This document shows positions 50,584 to 61,168 of a stretch of 64,000 nt of DNA, piece after piece. The notes below the pieces were generated by a model. The model was not told where the DNA came from and ran no database searches. It saw only the letters and a list, made by a program, of their open reading frames with translations. The first letter of the stretch is position 1. Each line of letters begins with the position of its first letter. Source of the stretch: Neoarius graeffei (lineage: Eukaryota; Chordata; Actinopteri; Siluriformes; Ariidae). The position numbers and the translations under genes are program-made. Where the stretch lies: the NCBI RefSeq assembly GCF_027579695.1, contig NC_083577.1, positions 43,874,198 to 43,938,197 of the forward strand, read 5' to 3'.

Positions 50584-51440
50584 GTGGTATAGTGGTGACA
50601 TAAAGCGGATTCAGGAAAGGTAAGAATACTATGGATCAAATACTGTGCCTAGAGGATGAAATAAAGAAAGCTCAATGTTATGTATGGGTTTAATGGGACC
50701 TATATCATTTCATATTATTGTGCATTGATAGTGATTGTGTAATTGGTAATGAGCGCATGCGCACTGAAGTGTAACTGTTCAGAAGAAGAATGAGTTCTAC
50801 ATAAAAAGGGCTACGAGCTCATGAAACGGATCTGTGTCTGTGCATCATTGTGCACCTAAGGTTGAATGTGTGCGTGTAATAGTGACATACACAACACTCA
50901 AGTAAATAAAGAGACAGTCATTGTGGTATTTTTTGATGTTGAGAAAGCCTATGATACGTTATGGAAAGTGGGGCTTCTAATTAAACTGCACTTAATGGGA
51001 ATTGGTGGGAAAAAGTTTTATTGGATTATGGACTTTCGAGATGGAAGAACCATTCAGGTGATGATAGGGTCAAAGTTATCAAGCCAATATGTTGTAGAAA
51101 ATGGGACGCCTCAGGGGAGTGTTATTAGTCCAACTTTATTTTCTAATGATTAATGATATATTTGTAAATATCCCAGTAGATACTGGAAGATTACAGTTTG
51201 TGGACGATGGAGCACTGTGGAAAAGAGTGAGAAATTTTGAACACGTTAAGAAAATGCAAGATGAAATTAATCTACTTGAGAAATGGGGGACAGCATGGGG
51301 ATTGAAATTCTCACAGACTAACATGGAGGGAACATATTAGATATGATGCTAACAAATGTTAGAAAGTCATAAATGTTATGAGGTGTCTTGCAGGACTGAA
51401 ATGGGGAGCTGATTTTGCATCTCTGAAATATATTTATGTA
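50584..51440 (+). pseudogene. I-like LINE RT, catalytic part
   Basis: SGFRKGKNTMDQILCLEDEI, then across a solo LTR VIVVFFDVEKAYDTLWK, GTPQGSVISPTLF and FVDDGALWKR (the Y/F-X-D-D active site). A frameshift lies between PTLF and the following IND, and stops follow 51340. Confidence 0.82.
50676..50896 (+). mobile_element. Solo LTR, 221 bp, TSD CTCAA
   Basis: TGTTATGTATGG...CATACACAACA, flanked by CTCAA at 50671-50675 and 50897-50901. A TATA-like ATAAAAAG lies near 50800. With the LTR and one CTCAA discounted, the LINE frame continues. No internal region; family unknown. Confidence 0.82.
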
Positions 51441-51448
51441 GCCTTAAT

Positions 51449-53340
51449 CAGAGGTGGACAGTAACAAAGTACATTTACTTGAGTACTGTACTTAAGTACA
51501 CTTTTTGAATATCTGTACTTTGAGTTTTTTTTTTTGGAAACTTATGACTTTAACTTCACTGCATTTGAAAGACAAATATCGTGCTTTTCACTCCACTACA
51601 TTTCTATCAATGCCCTCATTACTATGAAGCAGCATTGAAAGTGGATGTTTTTTCTTTTCTTTTCTAAACCGTGATAGGCTTTCTCAGTGTCACCTGTGAA
51701 AAAAAAAACAATCAGTAATCACTAGGGTCACGTCATGTCCATAGACTGTATAAAATCAAGTTCATTGATTTCTCCGCAGCATTATTTGAACATGATCAGT
51801 TGATGGCAGAATGGAAGGAGGCAGTTCTTCTGGGAAATTCACACACCCATGGCCATACCTAGAACCCATGTTTCAGTTCTCTGAAAGGAATAAAGATTAA
51901 TTTCATTTTAATTGTTTGCTTTGTTTGCCTAAAGCAAACCGTATCACGGCCTACAAAAACTCACCTTCCAACCTGCGGAAGCATATTGAGGTGTGCAAAC
52001 GTTTTATTCCAAGAGAAAGCTTGCAATGAAGTTTTATGTGCTTTTAGAGTTGGCAAAAATGTTGCAATAGCTATACAGCCTGGTTAGTCAAATGACTTTC
52101 TGTGGATTTGCTCACCAAGTTGCCATAGCCTTGTCCATAGCTAATGTTAACACCCAGCCAGTTAACTTGGACACTGTAGGTTAGCATGTAAAAACGAAGT
52201 TATGCTAACAAGAATAATCAACAACACCAATCACTTTTACAGGAAGGGACAGAGCGGGCTATACTTCCTTAGGAGGCTGCGGTCCCTTAACATCTGCAGG
52301 AAACTCCTGGGGATGTTCTATCAGTCTGTGGTTGCCAGTGTCCTGTTTTACACTGTGGTGTGCTGGGGGGGCAGCACATCTAAGAAGGACACATCCAGGC
52401 TGGACAAACTGATCAGGTGGGCCGGCTCTATGGTCGGCATGAAGCTGGACTCTCTGGTGATGGTGGCAGAGAAAAGGTCTATGGAAAAACTATTGAACAT
52501 CATGGACGATGCCAGTCACCCTCTGCACACCGTCATCAGCAACCAGAGGAGCCTGTTCAGTGACAGAATGCTCCTTCCCAAGTGCAGGACGAACGGACTT
52601 AAAAACTCCTTTGTCCCTCATGCCATCAGACTGTACAACTCCTCTCTGGGGGGGAGGAGGGGTAACAGGAGGACATAGGATGGGAAGGAGCCGTAGCCTA
52701 GCCTAACAATAAGCAATACTGGACAATGTGCAATATAATGTGCAATATCTCTCCTGCCGCCCCCCCCCACCTTTTTGCCCCCTTCACCCTCCCCTTCCTC
52801 TCTTCCCCATATCTTGTTCTTTTTATATTTGTATATGTAAATACTTAATTTATTTTCATTTATCTAGAAGTTTTCTCTATTTCTTTTCTCTGTTTATCTG
52901 TAACAATGCTGCTGGAATCTTAATTTCCCTGAGGGAACCCACCCAAAAGGATCAATAAATTATCTAATCTAATCATGTTAACTTATCTGAAGTCCTTTCA
53001 GAAATATGTTTCAGCATAATCTTGCCAAATTAGCAGAATGTAGAAATTGTGTTTATCTGTGTTTAAAGGTGTTTATTCTACAGGTTCTACAAGCTAGTCA
53101 GTAAATCCAGTAGGTTGCTTCAGAGGCATTAGGTACTGTAAGCATTGTGGCAATAATACAACAATGCGTTGACAGAAAATGTACTTTTAATACTTAAGTA
53201 TTTTTAAAAGCAAGTACTTCAGTACTTTAACTTAAGTAAAATTTTGACTGTACAACTTTCATTTGTATTGGAGTAACATTAGACCAGTGGTATCTATACT
53301 TTGACCTAAGTAATGAAGTTGGGTACTTTGTCCACCTCTG
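51449..53340 (+). mobile_element. hAT element with 8-bp TSD GCCTTAAT
   Basis: Ends CAGAGGTGGACAGTAACAAA and, inverted, CAGAGGTGGACAAAGTACCC; GCCTTAAT at 51441-51448 and 53341-53348. A degenerate BED-like piece lies near 51930-52010. It carries a nested CR1/Rex1-like LINE tail. Confidence 0.93.
52202..52975 (+). mobile_element. CR1/Rex1-like LINE 3' end
   Basis: Open frame 52202-52678 (158 residues) with GLYFLRRLRSLNICRKLLGM and SVVASVLFYTVVCWGGSTSK, the post-RT tail I associate with fish Rex1/Babar-like elements. The 3' UTR is C- and T-rich and ends GGATCAATAAATTATCTAAT, a tail style of that group. No RT catalytic motif; 5'-truncated. The frame is intact and little decayed. Confidence 0.7.
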
Positions 53341-53348
53341 GCCTTAAT

Positions 53349-53720
53349 TAGCTCAAGGTTAGATTATAGAAGTATCACATATGGATCAGCAGCAAAATCT
53401 GTGATGGCAGAGCTAGATATTATGCAAGCTCAGGCTCTAAGGGTGTGTCTAGGAGCAGTTAGAACCTGTCTGGTGTGTGCACTCGAAGTTGAAGCAGGTG
53501 AAATGCCTTTATTGTTATGTCAGAAACAGTTTGTGGTCAACTACTGGATCAATCTAAGGGGACGTGAAGATAGCCATTCCACAAACAAGGTTCAGCAATC
53601 ATGCTGGGAGAAGGAGAGGACACAAAAAGAGAGCTTTGGCTGGACAGGAGATCAAATAGCTGAAGATTTGGGAGTATATGGCAGAGTTTTGCTCAGCTGT
53701 GGTGTGACCTGTTAGACCTG
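53349..53720 (+). pseudogene. I-like LINE C-terminal part
   Basis: Resumes after the hAT; 53401-53715 encodes AELDIMQAQALRVCLGAVRT and CQKQFVVNYWINLRG, the post-RT tail. A stop closes it at about 53715; an RNase H domain, which some I elements have, is not recognisable. Confidence 0.7.
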
Positions 53721-53756
53721 TTTGGGTGTTAGATAACCCATGTGTGGTTATGGAAT

Positions 53757-54080
53757 TGTGGCAGCAGGGGCGTGGTCAAGCGGATTTGTGAATGGAGAGC
53801 GAGGCCAGGGAAGGTGAGTGGCAAAGTGGGAGCACCTGTTGTTAATTAATGTGCTCTCTGTGTGTGTTTGTGTGCAGTGAGAAGGAGGAAATAAAAGAGG
53901 AGAGCAGCAAAGTGTGAGGATCTCTTCCCCAAACTGACATCCATGCTGTGGCACAGATTGTATTTGTGAAACTGCTGAAAAGCGTGTTTCAGTTTATTTT
54001 GTGATTTTGAAATAAAACTAATGTGAATGTAATACCACCTGCCTGTTCAAGTGTCCACTGGATTAGGGAAAATCCGTACA
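53757..54080 (+). repeat. Element A 5' LTR (324 bp)
   Basis: TGTGGCAGCAGGGGCGTGG...AAATCCGTACA, clearly related to the 302-bp LTR of element B. AATAAA near 54011. A primer-site match TGGTGCCGAAACCTGGGA follows at 54082. Confidence 0.82.
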
Positions 54081-54123
54081 CTGGTGCCGAAACCTGGGAT
54101 GCAGGAAAAAGAACTGTTGCTAT

Positions 54124-54435
54124 GGAGTCCTCACCATTCAGTGAGCTGATCCATGCCCTTGCTGCCACCCGGCAGAACCAGCACCAGGCCATGAGAACTG
54201 ACCAGGAATGGCACTTTGAGGCGTTGCTGTGGGCCCAATAGGACGGCCGCCAGGTGCTCCTGCATCTCATTAACCCCACAGATGCACCAGCGACAGAGCC
54301 TGCGGGATTCCCACACATTACCCTCACCAAGATGGGGCCACATGATGATCCGGAGGTGTTTCTGGATCTCTTTGAGCGGTCCGCGGAGGCTTGGGTGTGG
54401 CCAGACAAGTAGCAAGTGGCCCGCCTGTTATCACT
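54124..54435 (+). pseudogene. Element A gag, first part
   Basis: MESSPFSELIHALAATRQNQ aligns with the start of element B gag. Stops at 54239 and 54410. Continues at 63473 after element B. Confidence 0.8.
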
Positions 54436-54737
54436 TGTGGCAGCGGGGGTGTGGTCAAGCGCCGGTCTGTGACAGGAGGGCGGAGTCAGGGAAGGTAAGT
54501 GGCAGAATCACTACACCTGAGAGCAATTAACCTGTGTTTGTGTGTCTTCCCAGTGACCGCGCCCTACTTAAGGAGGGAGAGCGAGAGCAGAGGGATTCGC
54601 CCCCGAACGAGACGCCAAGTTGTGTGTGCATCTATATTTACTCGGTCACTGAAAAGCGTAACAATAAATAACACTTTATAAACCCGATCTCTGTCCTGCC
54701 ATCTTCTGTGCTCCACCCTTCCACACGAACCGCTACA
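54436..54737 (+). repeat. Element B 5' LTR
   Basis: TGTGGCAGCG...ACCGCTACA, 302 bp; AATAAA near 54666. I count ten differences from the 3' LTR (about 3.3%), all transitions. Confidence 0.93.
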
Positions 54738-54738
54738 G

Positions 54739-54756
54739 TGGTGCCGAAACCCGGGA
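54739..54756 (+). promoter_or_regulatory. Element B primer-binding site
   Basis: TGGTGCCGAAACCCGGGA one base after the LTR; one base different from that of element A. Primer tRNA not assigned. Confidence 0.7.
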
Positions 54757-54768
54757 CCTGGAGCACAG

Positions 54769-55737
54769 ATGCCGAACCGCCCCATGGAGTCTTTCCCGTT
54801 CGCCGACCTGGTCCAAGCCCTCGCCACAGCCCAGCAAAGCCAGCACCAGGCGCTAGTTACGCTCCATAAGGAGCAGGAGCAGCGCTTTGAGGCCCTGGTG
54901 TTGGCCCAGCAAGAGGATCGACAGGCGTTCCGGCACCTCCTCGAGTTGGCGGGGACTACCGACGCTTCCACCGCGGGCCCGTCCCCCCTCACCCTGACCA
55001 AGATGGGCCCTCAGGATGACCCTGAGGCTTTCATCACACTCTTTGAGCAAGTCGCGGAGACCTCGGGGTGGCTGATGGATCAGCGCGCGGCGCGCCTCCT
55101 CCCCCTGCTAACGGCAGAGGCACAGCTGGCCGCACTACAGCTGTCCGCCAACCGCCGGCTGGCCTACGCGGACCTTCGCCGGGCCATCCTCCAGTGTGTG
55201 GGGCGCACTCCTGAACAGCAGCACCAGCGCTTCCGCGCTCTGCGCTTGGAGAAAGTCGGCCGGCCGTTCGCATTTGGCAGCAACTCCGGGATGCCTGCTG
55301 GCAGTGGCTGAGGGCCGACAACCGCGACGCCAAGGGGATCGTCGACCAGGTGGTACTGGAGCAGTTCGTCGCGCACTTGCCAACAGGAACCGCGGAGTGG
55401 GTCCAGTGCCACCGCCTGGCATCACTGGATCAGGCCATCGAACTGGCGGAAGACCATTTGGCAGCTGTTCCGGCGGCAGGACAGCAGACAGCCTCTTCTC
55501 TCCTCTTCTCTCTCTCTCTCTCCCTCCGCCTGTGTCCCGTCCTCGCCCCATTCCCCCACCGCGGAGGCGGGGGCCGGCACCACCCCAGCCGGCCCGCTGC
55601 ACCCACGGTGCCCTCCCATTTCTCCATTCTGTGTCTGTCTCTCCCCCCTCTCAGGTGAGTGAGCCCCAGAACACCGGTGCAGAGAGGAAGCCCGGGCCGG
55701 TTTGCTGGCACTGCGGGCCATCTGGGCCACCTCCAAC
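54769..55737 (+). pseudogene. Element B gag with SCAN-like segment, frameshifted
   Basis: The start MPNRPMESFPFADLVQALAT at 54769 runs to a frameshift near 55280. The second frame (to about 55658) contains ACWQWLRADNRDAKG and VVLEQFVAHLPTGTAEWV, which with the preceding RFRALRLEKVGRPFAFG form a SCAN-like helical domain, the capsid C-terminal fold that vertebrate SCAN proteins are held to derive from Gmr1-like gag. The zinc knuckle (CWHCGPSG...) is split between two frames near 55700-55740. Gag would form the particle core; this copy cannot. Confidence 0.85.
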
Positions 55738-55744
55738 AGCAGTG

Positions 55745-56275
55745 CACAGCAATGGAGGTGGGCGCGGTGGTTCGGATCCCCAACACGCCAGAGGCCGCCC
55801 TCGATCGGGCCGGAGCGTATCGCATACCGGTGAGTATTCAAGAGGATACATATCAGGCGTTGGTGGATTCCGGTTGTAATCAAACCTCAATTCACCAAAG
55901 CCTGGTGCAAAACGAGGCATTGGGGGGAGCACAGGGGGTGAAGGTGTCGTGTGTGCACGGGGATGTTCACAGCTACCCTTTGGTGTCGGTCCACATTTTT
56001 TTCCAAGGGGAAAAATGCATAGTAAAAGCGGCGGTTAATCCTCGCCTCACCCACTCGATAATTTTGGGGACTGATTGGCCGGGATTCGGGGAGTTGATGA
56101 GTCGTTTAGTGGAGAGTGGGTCCTGCCATACGTCAGCAGGGGAGGTCCCGGTGTCGCCTTGGCGGGAGCAGCTGTCACAGAGCCGTCTACATCATCTCCG
56201 CGTCAGAGTGAGGAGCCACCGGCTCCTCCTCTCTCTCTCGGGGAATCCCTCGCGGATTTCCCGTTAGAACAGTCG
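55745..56275 (+). pseudogene. Element B protease region
   Basis: The frame 55659-56267 includes YQALVDSGCNQTSIHQSLV, with the DSG active site near 55864, and ILGTDWPGF, the flap-side motif. It is open but disconnected from gag and integrase. Confidence 0.82.
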
Positions 56276-57037
56276 TGAGACGAGACTCTGCAGCATGCAT
56301 TTGACCAAGTGAGAGTAATCGATGGTCAGACGCTCCAGCCGAACGCCACCCCGTCCTTCCCCTATTTCTGTATTATGAAGGATAGATTATACCGAGTGAC
56401 GCAGGACACTCAGATGAAAGAGCAAGTCCAAAGAGCCGCCGGGAATTGGTGTTCCAGATGACTCACTTTAATCCCATGGCTGGACACCTAGGGCAGGATA
56501 AAACACTGGCCCGAATAATGGCCTGATTCTATTGGCCGGGGATTCGTGGCGACGTTCGTAGGTGGTGTATGGCGTGCTGCGAATGCCAGTTGGTAAATCC
56601 AGCGGCCATTCCAAAAGCGCCTTTGTGCCCTCTACCATTAATCGAGACCCCGTTTGAAAGAGTTGGGATGGATCTCGTCGGGCCATTAGATCGGTCGACC
56701 AGAGGGTACCGCTTTATATTAGTTCTGGTGGACTATGCAACGCAATACCCGGAAGCAGTGCCTCTGCACAATATCTCAGCACGCAGTATTGTGGAGGCGC
56801 TCTTCCACGTTATCTCCCGAGTTGGAATCCCGAAAGAGATTCTAACTGATCAAGGCACCATGTTTATGTCACGAACACTGCACGAACTGTATGGGTTATT
56901 GGGGATTAAGCCGATCCGCACCAGCGTGCATCACCCACAAATGGACGGTTTAGTGGAACGGTTCAACCACACCCTCAAGAATATAATTTAAAAATTCGTG
57001 AGGACACACGTAATTGGGATAAGTGGCTCGAGCCCTT
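56276..57037 (+). pseudogene. Element B integrase, N-terminal and core domains
   Basis: A frame-broken zinc-binding domain (56420-56600: HFNPMAGHLGQDKTLAR then CMACCECQ) precedes an open core (56569-56991). All three catalytic residues are visible: MDLVGPL, LTDQGTMF and GLVERFNHTL. After 56991 a stop appears and then the L2 LINE interrupts at 57038. Confidence 0.88.
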
Positions 57038-60000
57038 CAAATCAAATCAAATCAAATCAAGTTTATTTGTACAGCGCTTTTAACAATAAACATTGTCGCA
57101 AAGCAGCTTTACAGAATTTGAACGACTTAAAACATGAGCTAATTTTATCCCTAATCTATCCCCAATGAGCAAGCCTGTGGCGACGGTGGCAAGGAAAAAC
57201 TCCCTCAGACGACATGAGGAAGAAACCTCGAGAGGAACCAGACTCAAAAGGGAACCCATCCTCATTTGGGCAACAACAGACAGCCTGACTATAATATTAA
57301 CAGTTTTAACAGGTATAACCCTCAACTGTCCTCATGGGGCCATCCTTCACAGGAGTGGGGCGATAAAACTCCGACCAGACACAGGGCACCAGGATGGATC
57401 AAGCAGGTCCGAGGGGCAGAAGAGGCCAGCATCTCAATCCCAGGATCAACATGTAACTCAGAGGGACAGATGGGGGGGGAGAGAAAGAAAACACGTTGTT
57501 AGGTATGCCCTAAAAATGACAAGTATTAAATCTGTGTGGTAGGCTCACAGAGACGAGAGTCTTTACATCAGGCATGACGCACAATGGCATGTTAATATGG
57601 TAAAAAATATATCATGACCTGCTCTGGCTGGATGCTTGATTGGGTGATGGGAGCACACTCCTCAGCAATGATGAGATGCAGATGGGACCCTTAGGCCTGG
57701 CCAAGACAATTCAGTTACATTTCACCGGGTCTGGGACATGCGACAGAACGTCTGACGGCCGATTCCCTGCAGGCTACGATAGCCAGTCGAGGTCCCCACC
57801 GTCTCCACCAAAAGATTTCCTGTTGACTCCATGTAACTCAGAGGGACAGATTTGGGGTGGGGGGGGGGGGGGGGGAAGAGAAAGAAAACACAGGTGGTTA
57901 GGTATGCCCAATGTCACCTGAATAAGTAGGAACAGTATACATATTGCACCGAGTACAAGCAGGGACTCCGGCAACTAACTATGACAGCATAACTAAAAGG
58001 AGAGAGCCAGAAGGTAACACAGGCATGAGGGAGCCCCGGGACATAAAGCAGCCAGCCACTGCACCGTCAACAAACTCGAGTGAGCAAGCGAGTGGGGACT
58101 GACAGCATCCATACATCCCAGTTTACCAAAACACTCTATGTCTGAGGACCCTCCAGATCTACTCCTTTACCTCATAAACACCATTAACAAAAGGCTTGAC
58201 TAAACAGATATGTTTTCAGCCTAGACTTAAATGCTGAGACTGTGTCTGATTCCCGAACATTACTTGGAAGGCTGTTCCATAACTGTGGGGCTTTGTAAGA
58301 AAAGGCTCTGCCCCCTGATGTAGCCTTCACTATACGAGGTACCAGCAGATAGCCTGCACCTTTTGATCTAAGTAGGCGTGGCGGGTCATAGAGGAGCAGA
58401 AGTTCACTCAGGTACTGTGGTGCGAGACCATTTAGTGCTTTAAAGGTCAATAGTAGTATTTTATAATCAATACGAAATTTGATTGGGAGCCAATGCAGTG
58501 TGGATAAGACAGGCGTGATGTGGTCATATTTTCTAGTTCTAGTAAGGACTCTTGCTGCGGCATTTTGAACTAACTGGAGCTTGTTTATGCACTTATTGGA
58601 ACATCCAGACAGTAAGGCATTACAATAATCCAACCTGGAGGTAACGAAAGCATGGACTAGTTTTTCTGCATCATGCAATGACATTAAATTTCTTATCTTT
58701 GCAATATTTCTGAGATGAAAGAAAGCTATCCGGGTGATGTTATCAATGTGAGTTTCGAATGAAAGACTGGGGTCAATAATCACTCCGAGGTCTTTTACTG
58801 CTGCACGTGAAGAAACAGAAATGTCATCCAGAGTTACTGTGTAATCAGAAAACTTACTTCTAGCTTTATGTGGTCCTAGCACAAGTACTTCAGTCTTGTC
58901 AGAGTTAAGCAGAAGGAAATTTATAAGCATCCAGTGTCTAATGTCCTTAACACATTCCTCAATTTTATTAAGCTGGTGTCTCTCATCAGGTTTTGCAGAG
59001 ACATACAACTGTGTGTCATCAGCATAACAGTGGAAACTAATACAATGTTTACGAATAATATCGCCCAAAGGTAACATATATAGAGAAAAAAGCAGTGGAC
59101 CCAAGACAGAACCTTGTGGAACACCAAACTTTACCTCGGTACGTCTAGAAATATCACCATTTATATCGACATACTGATAACGATCAGTTAGATAAGACCT
59201 GAGCCAGGAGAGGGCCATTCCCTTAACTCCCACAACATTTTCTAGTCTATCCAGAAGAATGGAATGATCAATGGTATCAAATGCTGCACTAAGGTCAAGC
59301 AACACAAGTAGCGAGACACAGCCCTGATCAGACGCCAACAGTAGGTCGTTTACTACTTTAACCAGTGCTGTCTCTGTGCTATGATGAGATCTAAATCCTG
59401 ACTGATACATTTCATGGATGTTATTCCTATGTAAATATGAGCATAACTGCTGTGCCACAGCTTTTTCAAGGATCTTGGAGATAAAGGGGAGGTTTGATAT
59501 TGGCCGATAATTGGACAGCTGACAGGGATCAAGGTCAGGTTTTTTAATCAGGGGTTTGATAACTGCTAGTTTAAAGGATTTGGGTACATAGCCAATCATA
59601 AGAGAAGAATTTATTATTTTTAGAAGCGGTTCAATTACTCCAGGCATTATCTGTTTGAATAGATGTGTCGGTAAGGGATCTAGTACGCAAGTTGAGGCTT
59701 TTGATGTAGAGATTAATGAGAGTAATTCAGTTTCTTTTAGGGGAGTAAAACATTCTAACTGATGATCTGATACAGTTATATTGTTAACTACAAGTTCACT
59801 TTCATTGTCTAACCTTAAATTAGTAGTTTGAATTTTTTGTCGGATATTCTCAATTTTGTCATTAAAAAAATTCATGAAGTCGTTGCTACTACATACTGCA
59901 GGTGTGCATGTGTCTATAGTGGACTTATTCCTGGTTAATTTTGCTACAGTATTAAATAGGAATCTAGGATTATTTTTGTTATCTTCTATTAGGGAGGAGA

Positions 60001-61165
60001 GATATGTTGATCTCGCAGCACTAAGAGCTTTTTTATACTTCAGGAAGCTCTCCTTCCACGCCAATTTGAACACTACCAATTTTGTTTGACGCCATTTACG
60101 TTCCAATTTTCGAGTGGTCTGTTTTAATGTGCGAGTGTCATCATTATACCAGGGTGCTAATTTTTTGTCTCTGACCATTTTCCTTTTTAGAGGAGCTACA
60201 TTATCTAAAGTATGGCGGAATGTTGACTCTAAGCATTCAGTTGCCTGATCGAGTTCTGCAGGGGCTGACAGTGACCCAATCAAAGTTGACAGCTCTGGGA
60301 GATCATTTATAAAGCTCTGTGCAGTAGTTGACGTGAAAGTACGTTTAATACAGTAGCGTGGTGAGGTGCATATATTATTACTCAGACATATTTTGAATGA
60401 GATGAGACAATGATCTGAGATAACTTCAGACTGTGGAAGTATGACTATATTGTCTACGTTTAATCTGAATGTTAGTATTAGATCAAGGGTGTGACCACCA
60501 TTATGGGTCGGTCCTATGACATTCTGCTTAATCCCGACTGAATCTAAGATGGACACAAACGCTGTTTTTAAAGGGTCTTCTGGGTTATCAAAGTGAATAT
60601 TAAAATCTCCGACAACTAAAGCTTTGTCTAAGGAAATAACCAAATCTGAGATAAAATCTGCAAATTCAGAAAGAAACTCAGAATATGGCCCCAGGGGCCT
60701 GTAAATAATAAGCAATGGAATTAACTGGGTAGACTTATTTTTTGAGGCTACATACATTATATGAGTATGAAGAACTTCAAATGTATTAAATTTATAACCA
60801 GGTTTGTGTGTTACACCTAGATAATCGTTATAAATAACCGCGACGCCTCCTCCTCTGCCAGTTAGACGAGGCTGGTGTATATAACTGTATCCAGGAGGAC
60901 TCGCTTCATTTAATGCTATATATTCATTTGGCTTAATCCATGTTTCTGTTAAACACAGTACATTAAACTCCTGATCAGTAATGAGTTCATTAACCATTAG
61001 CGCTTTAGATGTAAGAGATCTAATATTTAATAGCCCCACCTTTAGATCAAAGGTGCTGGCAGCAGCTGTACAGTCAGTCTGATCTAATTTTATATTGATT
61101 AGGTTACTGGAACAAACTCTCTGAAAATTTCTACCTTTTTGTTGAGCTCGGGGAACAGACACAGT
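57038..61165 (-). mobile_element. L2-like LINE, copy 2, inside element B integrase
   Basis: Minus-strand L2, 4128 bp, with (on plus) AATCAAATCAAATCAAGTTT at the 3' tail. CTT at 57035-57037 and 61166-61168 is the only possible duplication. It is about 168 nt shorter at its 5' end than copy 1. Confidence 0.92.
58184..61165 (-). CDS. L2 EN-RT polyprotein, uninterrupted
   Basis: About 993 codons without a stop. [33 protein letters not shown] and [10 protein letters not shown] (catalytic SDH). [56 protein letters not shown]-terminus [15 protein letters not shown]. No ATG lies before the EN domain within the L2 sequence, and the frame runs on into antisense Gypsy sequence to 61516, so the true start is unresolved (missing 5' end or non-AUG start). 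Compared with copy 1 it keeps the SDH region that copy 1 lost. It is the most plausible source of active L2 protein here. Confidence 0.88.
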   Translation of the reverse strand, partial: TVSVPRAQQKGRNFQRVCSSNLINIKLDQTDCTAAASTFDLKVGLLNIRSLTSKALMVNELITDQEFNVLCLTETWIKPNEYIALNEASPPGYSYIHQPRLTGRGGGVAVIYNDYLGVTHKPGYKFNTFEVLHTHIMYVASKNKSTQLIPLLIIYRPLGPYSEFLSEFADFISDLVISLDKALVVGDFNIHFDNPEDPLKTAFVSILDSVGIKQNVIGPTHNGGHTLDLILTFRLNVDNIVILPQSEVISDHCLISFKICLSNNICTSPRYCIKRTFTSTTAQSFINDLPELSTLIGSLSAPAELDQATECLESTFRHTLDNVAPLKRKMVRDKKLAPWYNDDTRTLKQTTRKLERKWRQTKLVVFKLAWKESFLKYKKALSAARSTYLSSLIEDNKNNPRFLFNTVAKLTRNKSTIDTCTPAVCSSNDFMNFFNDKIENIRQKIQTTNLRLDNESELVVNNITVSDHQLECFTPLKETELLSLISTSKASTCVLDPLPTHLFKQIMPGVIEPLLKIINSSLMIGYVPKSFKLAVIKPLIKKPDLDPCQLSNYRPISNLPFISKILEKAVAQQLCSYLHRNNIHEMYQSGFRSHHSTETALVKVVNDLLLASDQGCVSLLVLLDLSAAFDTIDHSILLDRLENVVGVKGMALSWLRSYLTDRYQYVDINGDISRRTEVKFGVPQGSVLGPLLFSLYMLPLGDIIRKHCISFHCYADDTQLYVSAKPDERHQLNKIEECVKDIRHWMLINFLLLNSDKTEVLVLGPHKARSKFSDYTVTLDDISVSSRAAVKDLGVIIDPSLSFETHIDNITRIAFFHLRNIAKIRNLMSLHDAEKLVHAFVTSRLDYCNALLSGCSNKCINKLQLVQNAAARVLTRTRKYDHITPVLSTLHWLPIKFRIDYKILLLTFKALNGLAPQYLSELLLLYDPPRLLRSKGAGYLLVPRIVKATSGGRAFSYKAPQLWNSLPSNVRESDTVSAFKSRLKTYLFSQAFC

Positions 61166-61168
61166 CTT

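Larger units (their letters stand above)
41410..53755 (+). mobile_element. Degenerate I-like LINE, heavily interrupted
   Basis: Fragments in one order and strand: EN start at 41410-41491 (IVYIQETWLK), EN and linker at 47400-48540, RT at 48609-48914, 50584-51440 and 53349-53720. Gaps are filled by a Kolobok-like element, a Tc1, a solo LTR and a hAT. The 5' end may lie before the CAG element, near 28990-29038. I assign it to the I-like group from the RT (APGKDEICYSMLKHL, FFDVEKAYDTLWK, FVDDGA); the clade name is tentative. Confidence 0.8.

Noticed and set aside
55135..55883. Long minus-strand ORFs in element B gag
   Set aside because: GC-rich antisense shadows of gag without motifs.
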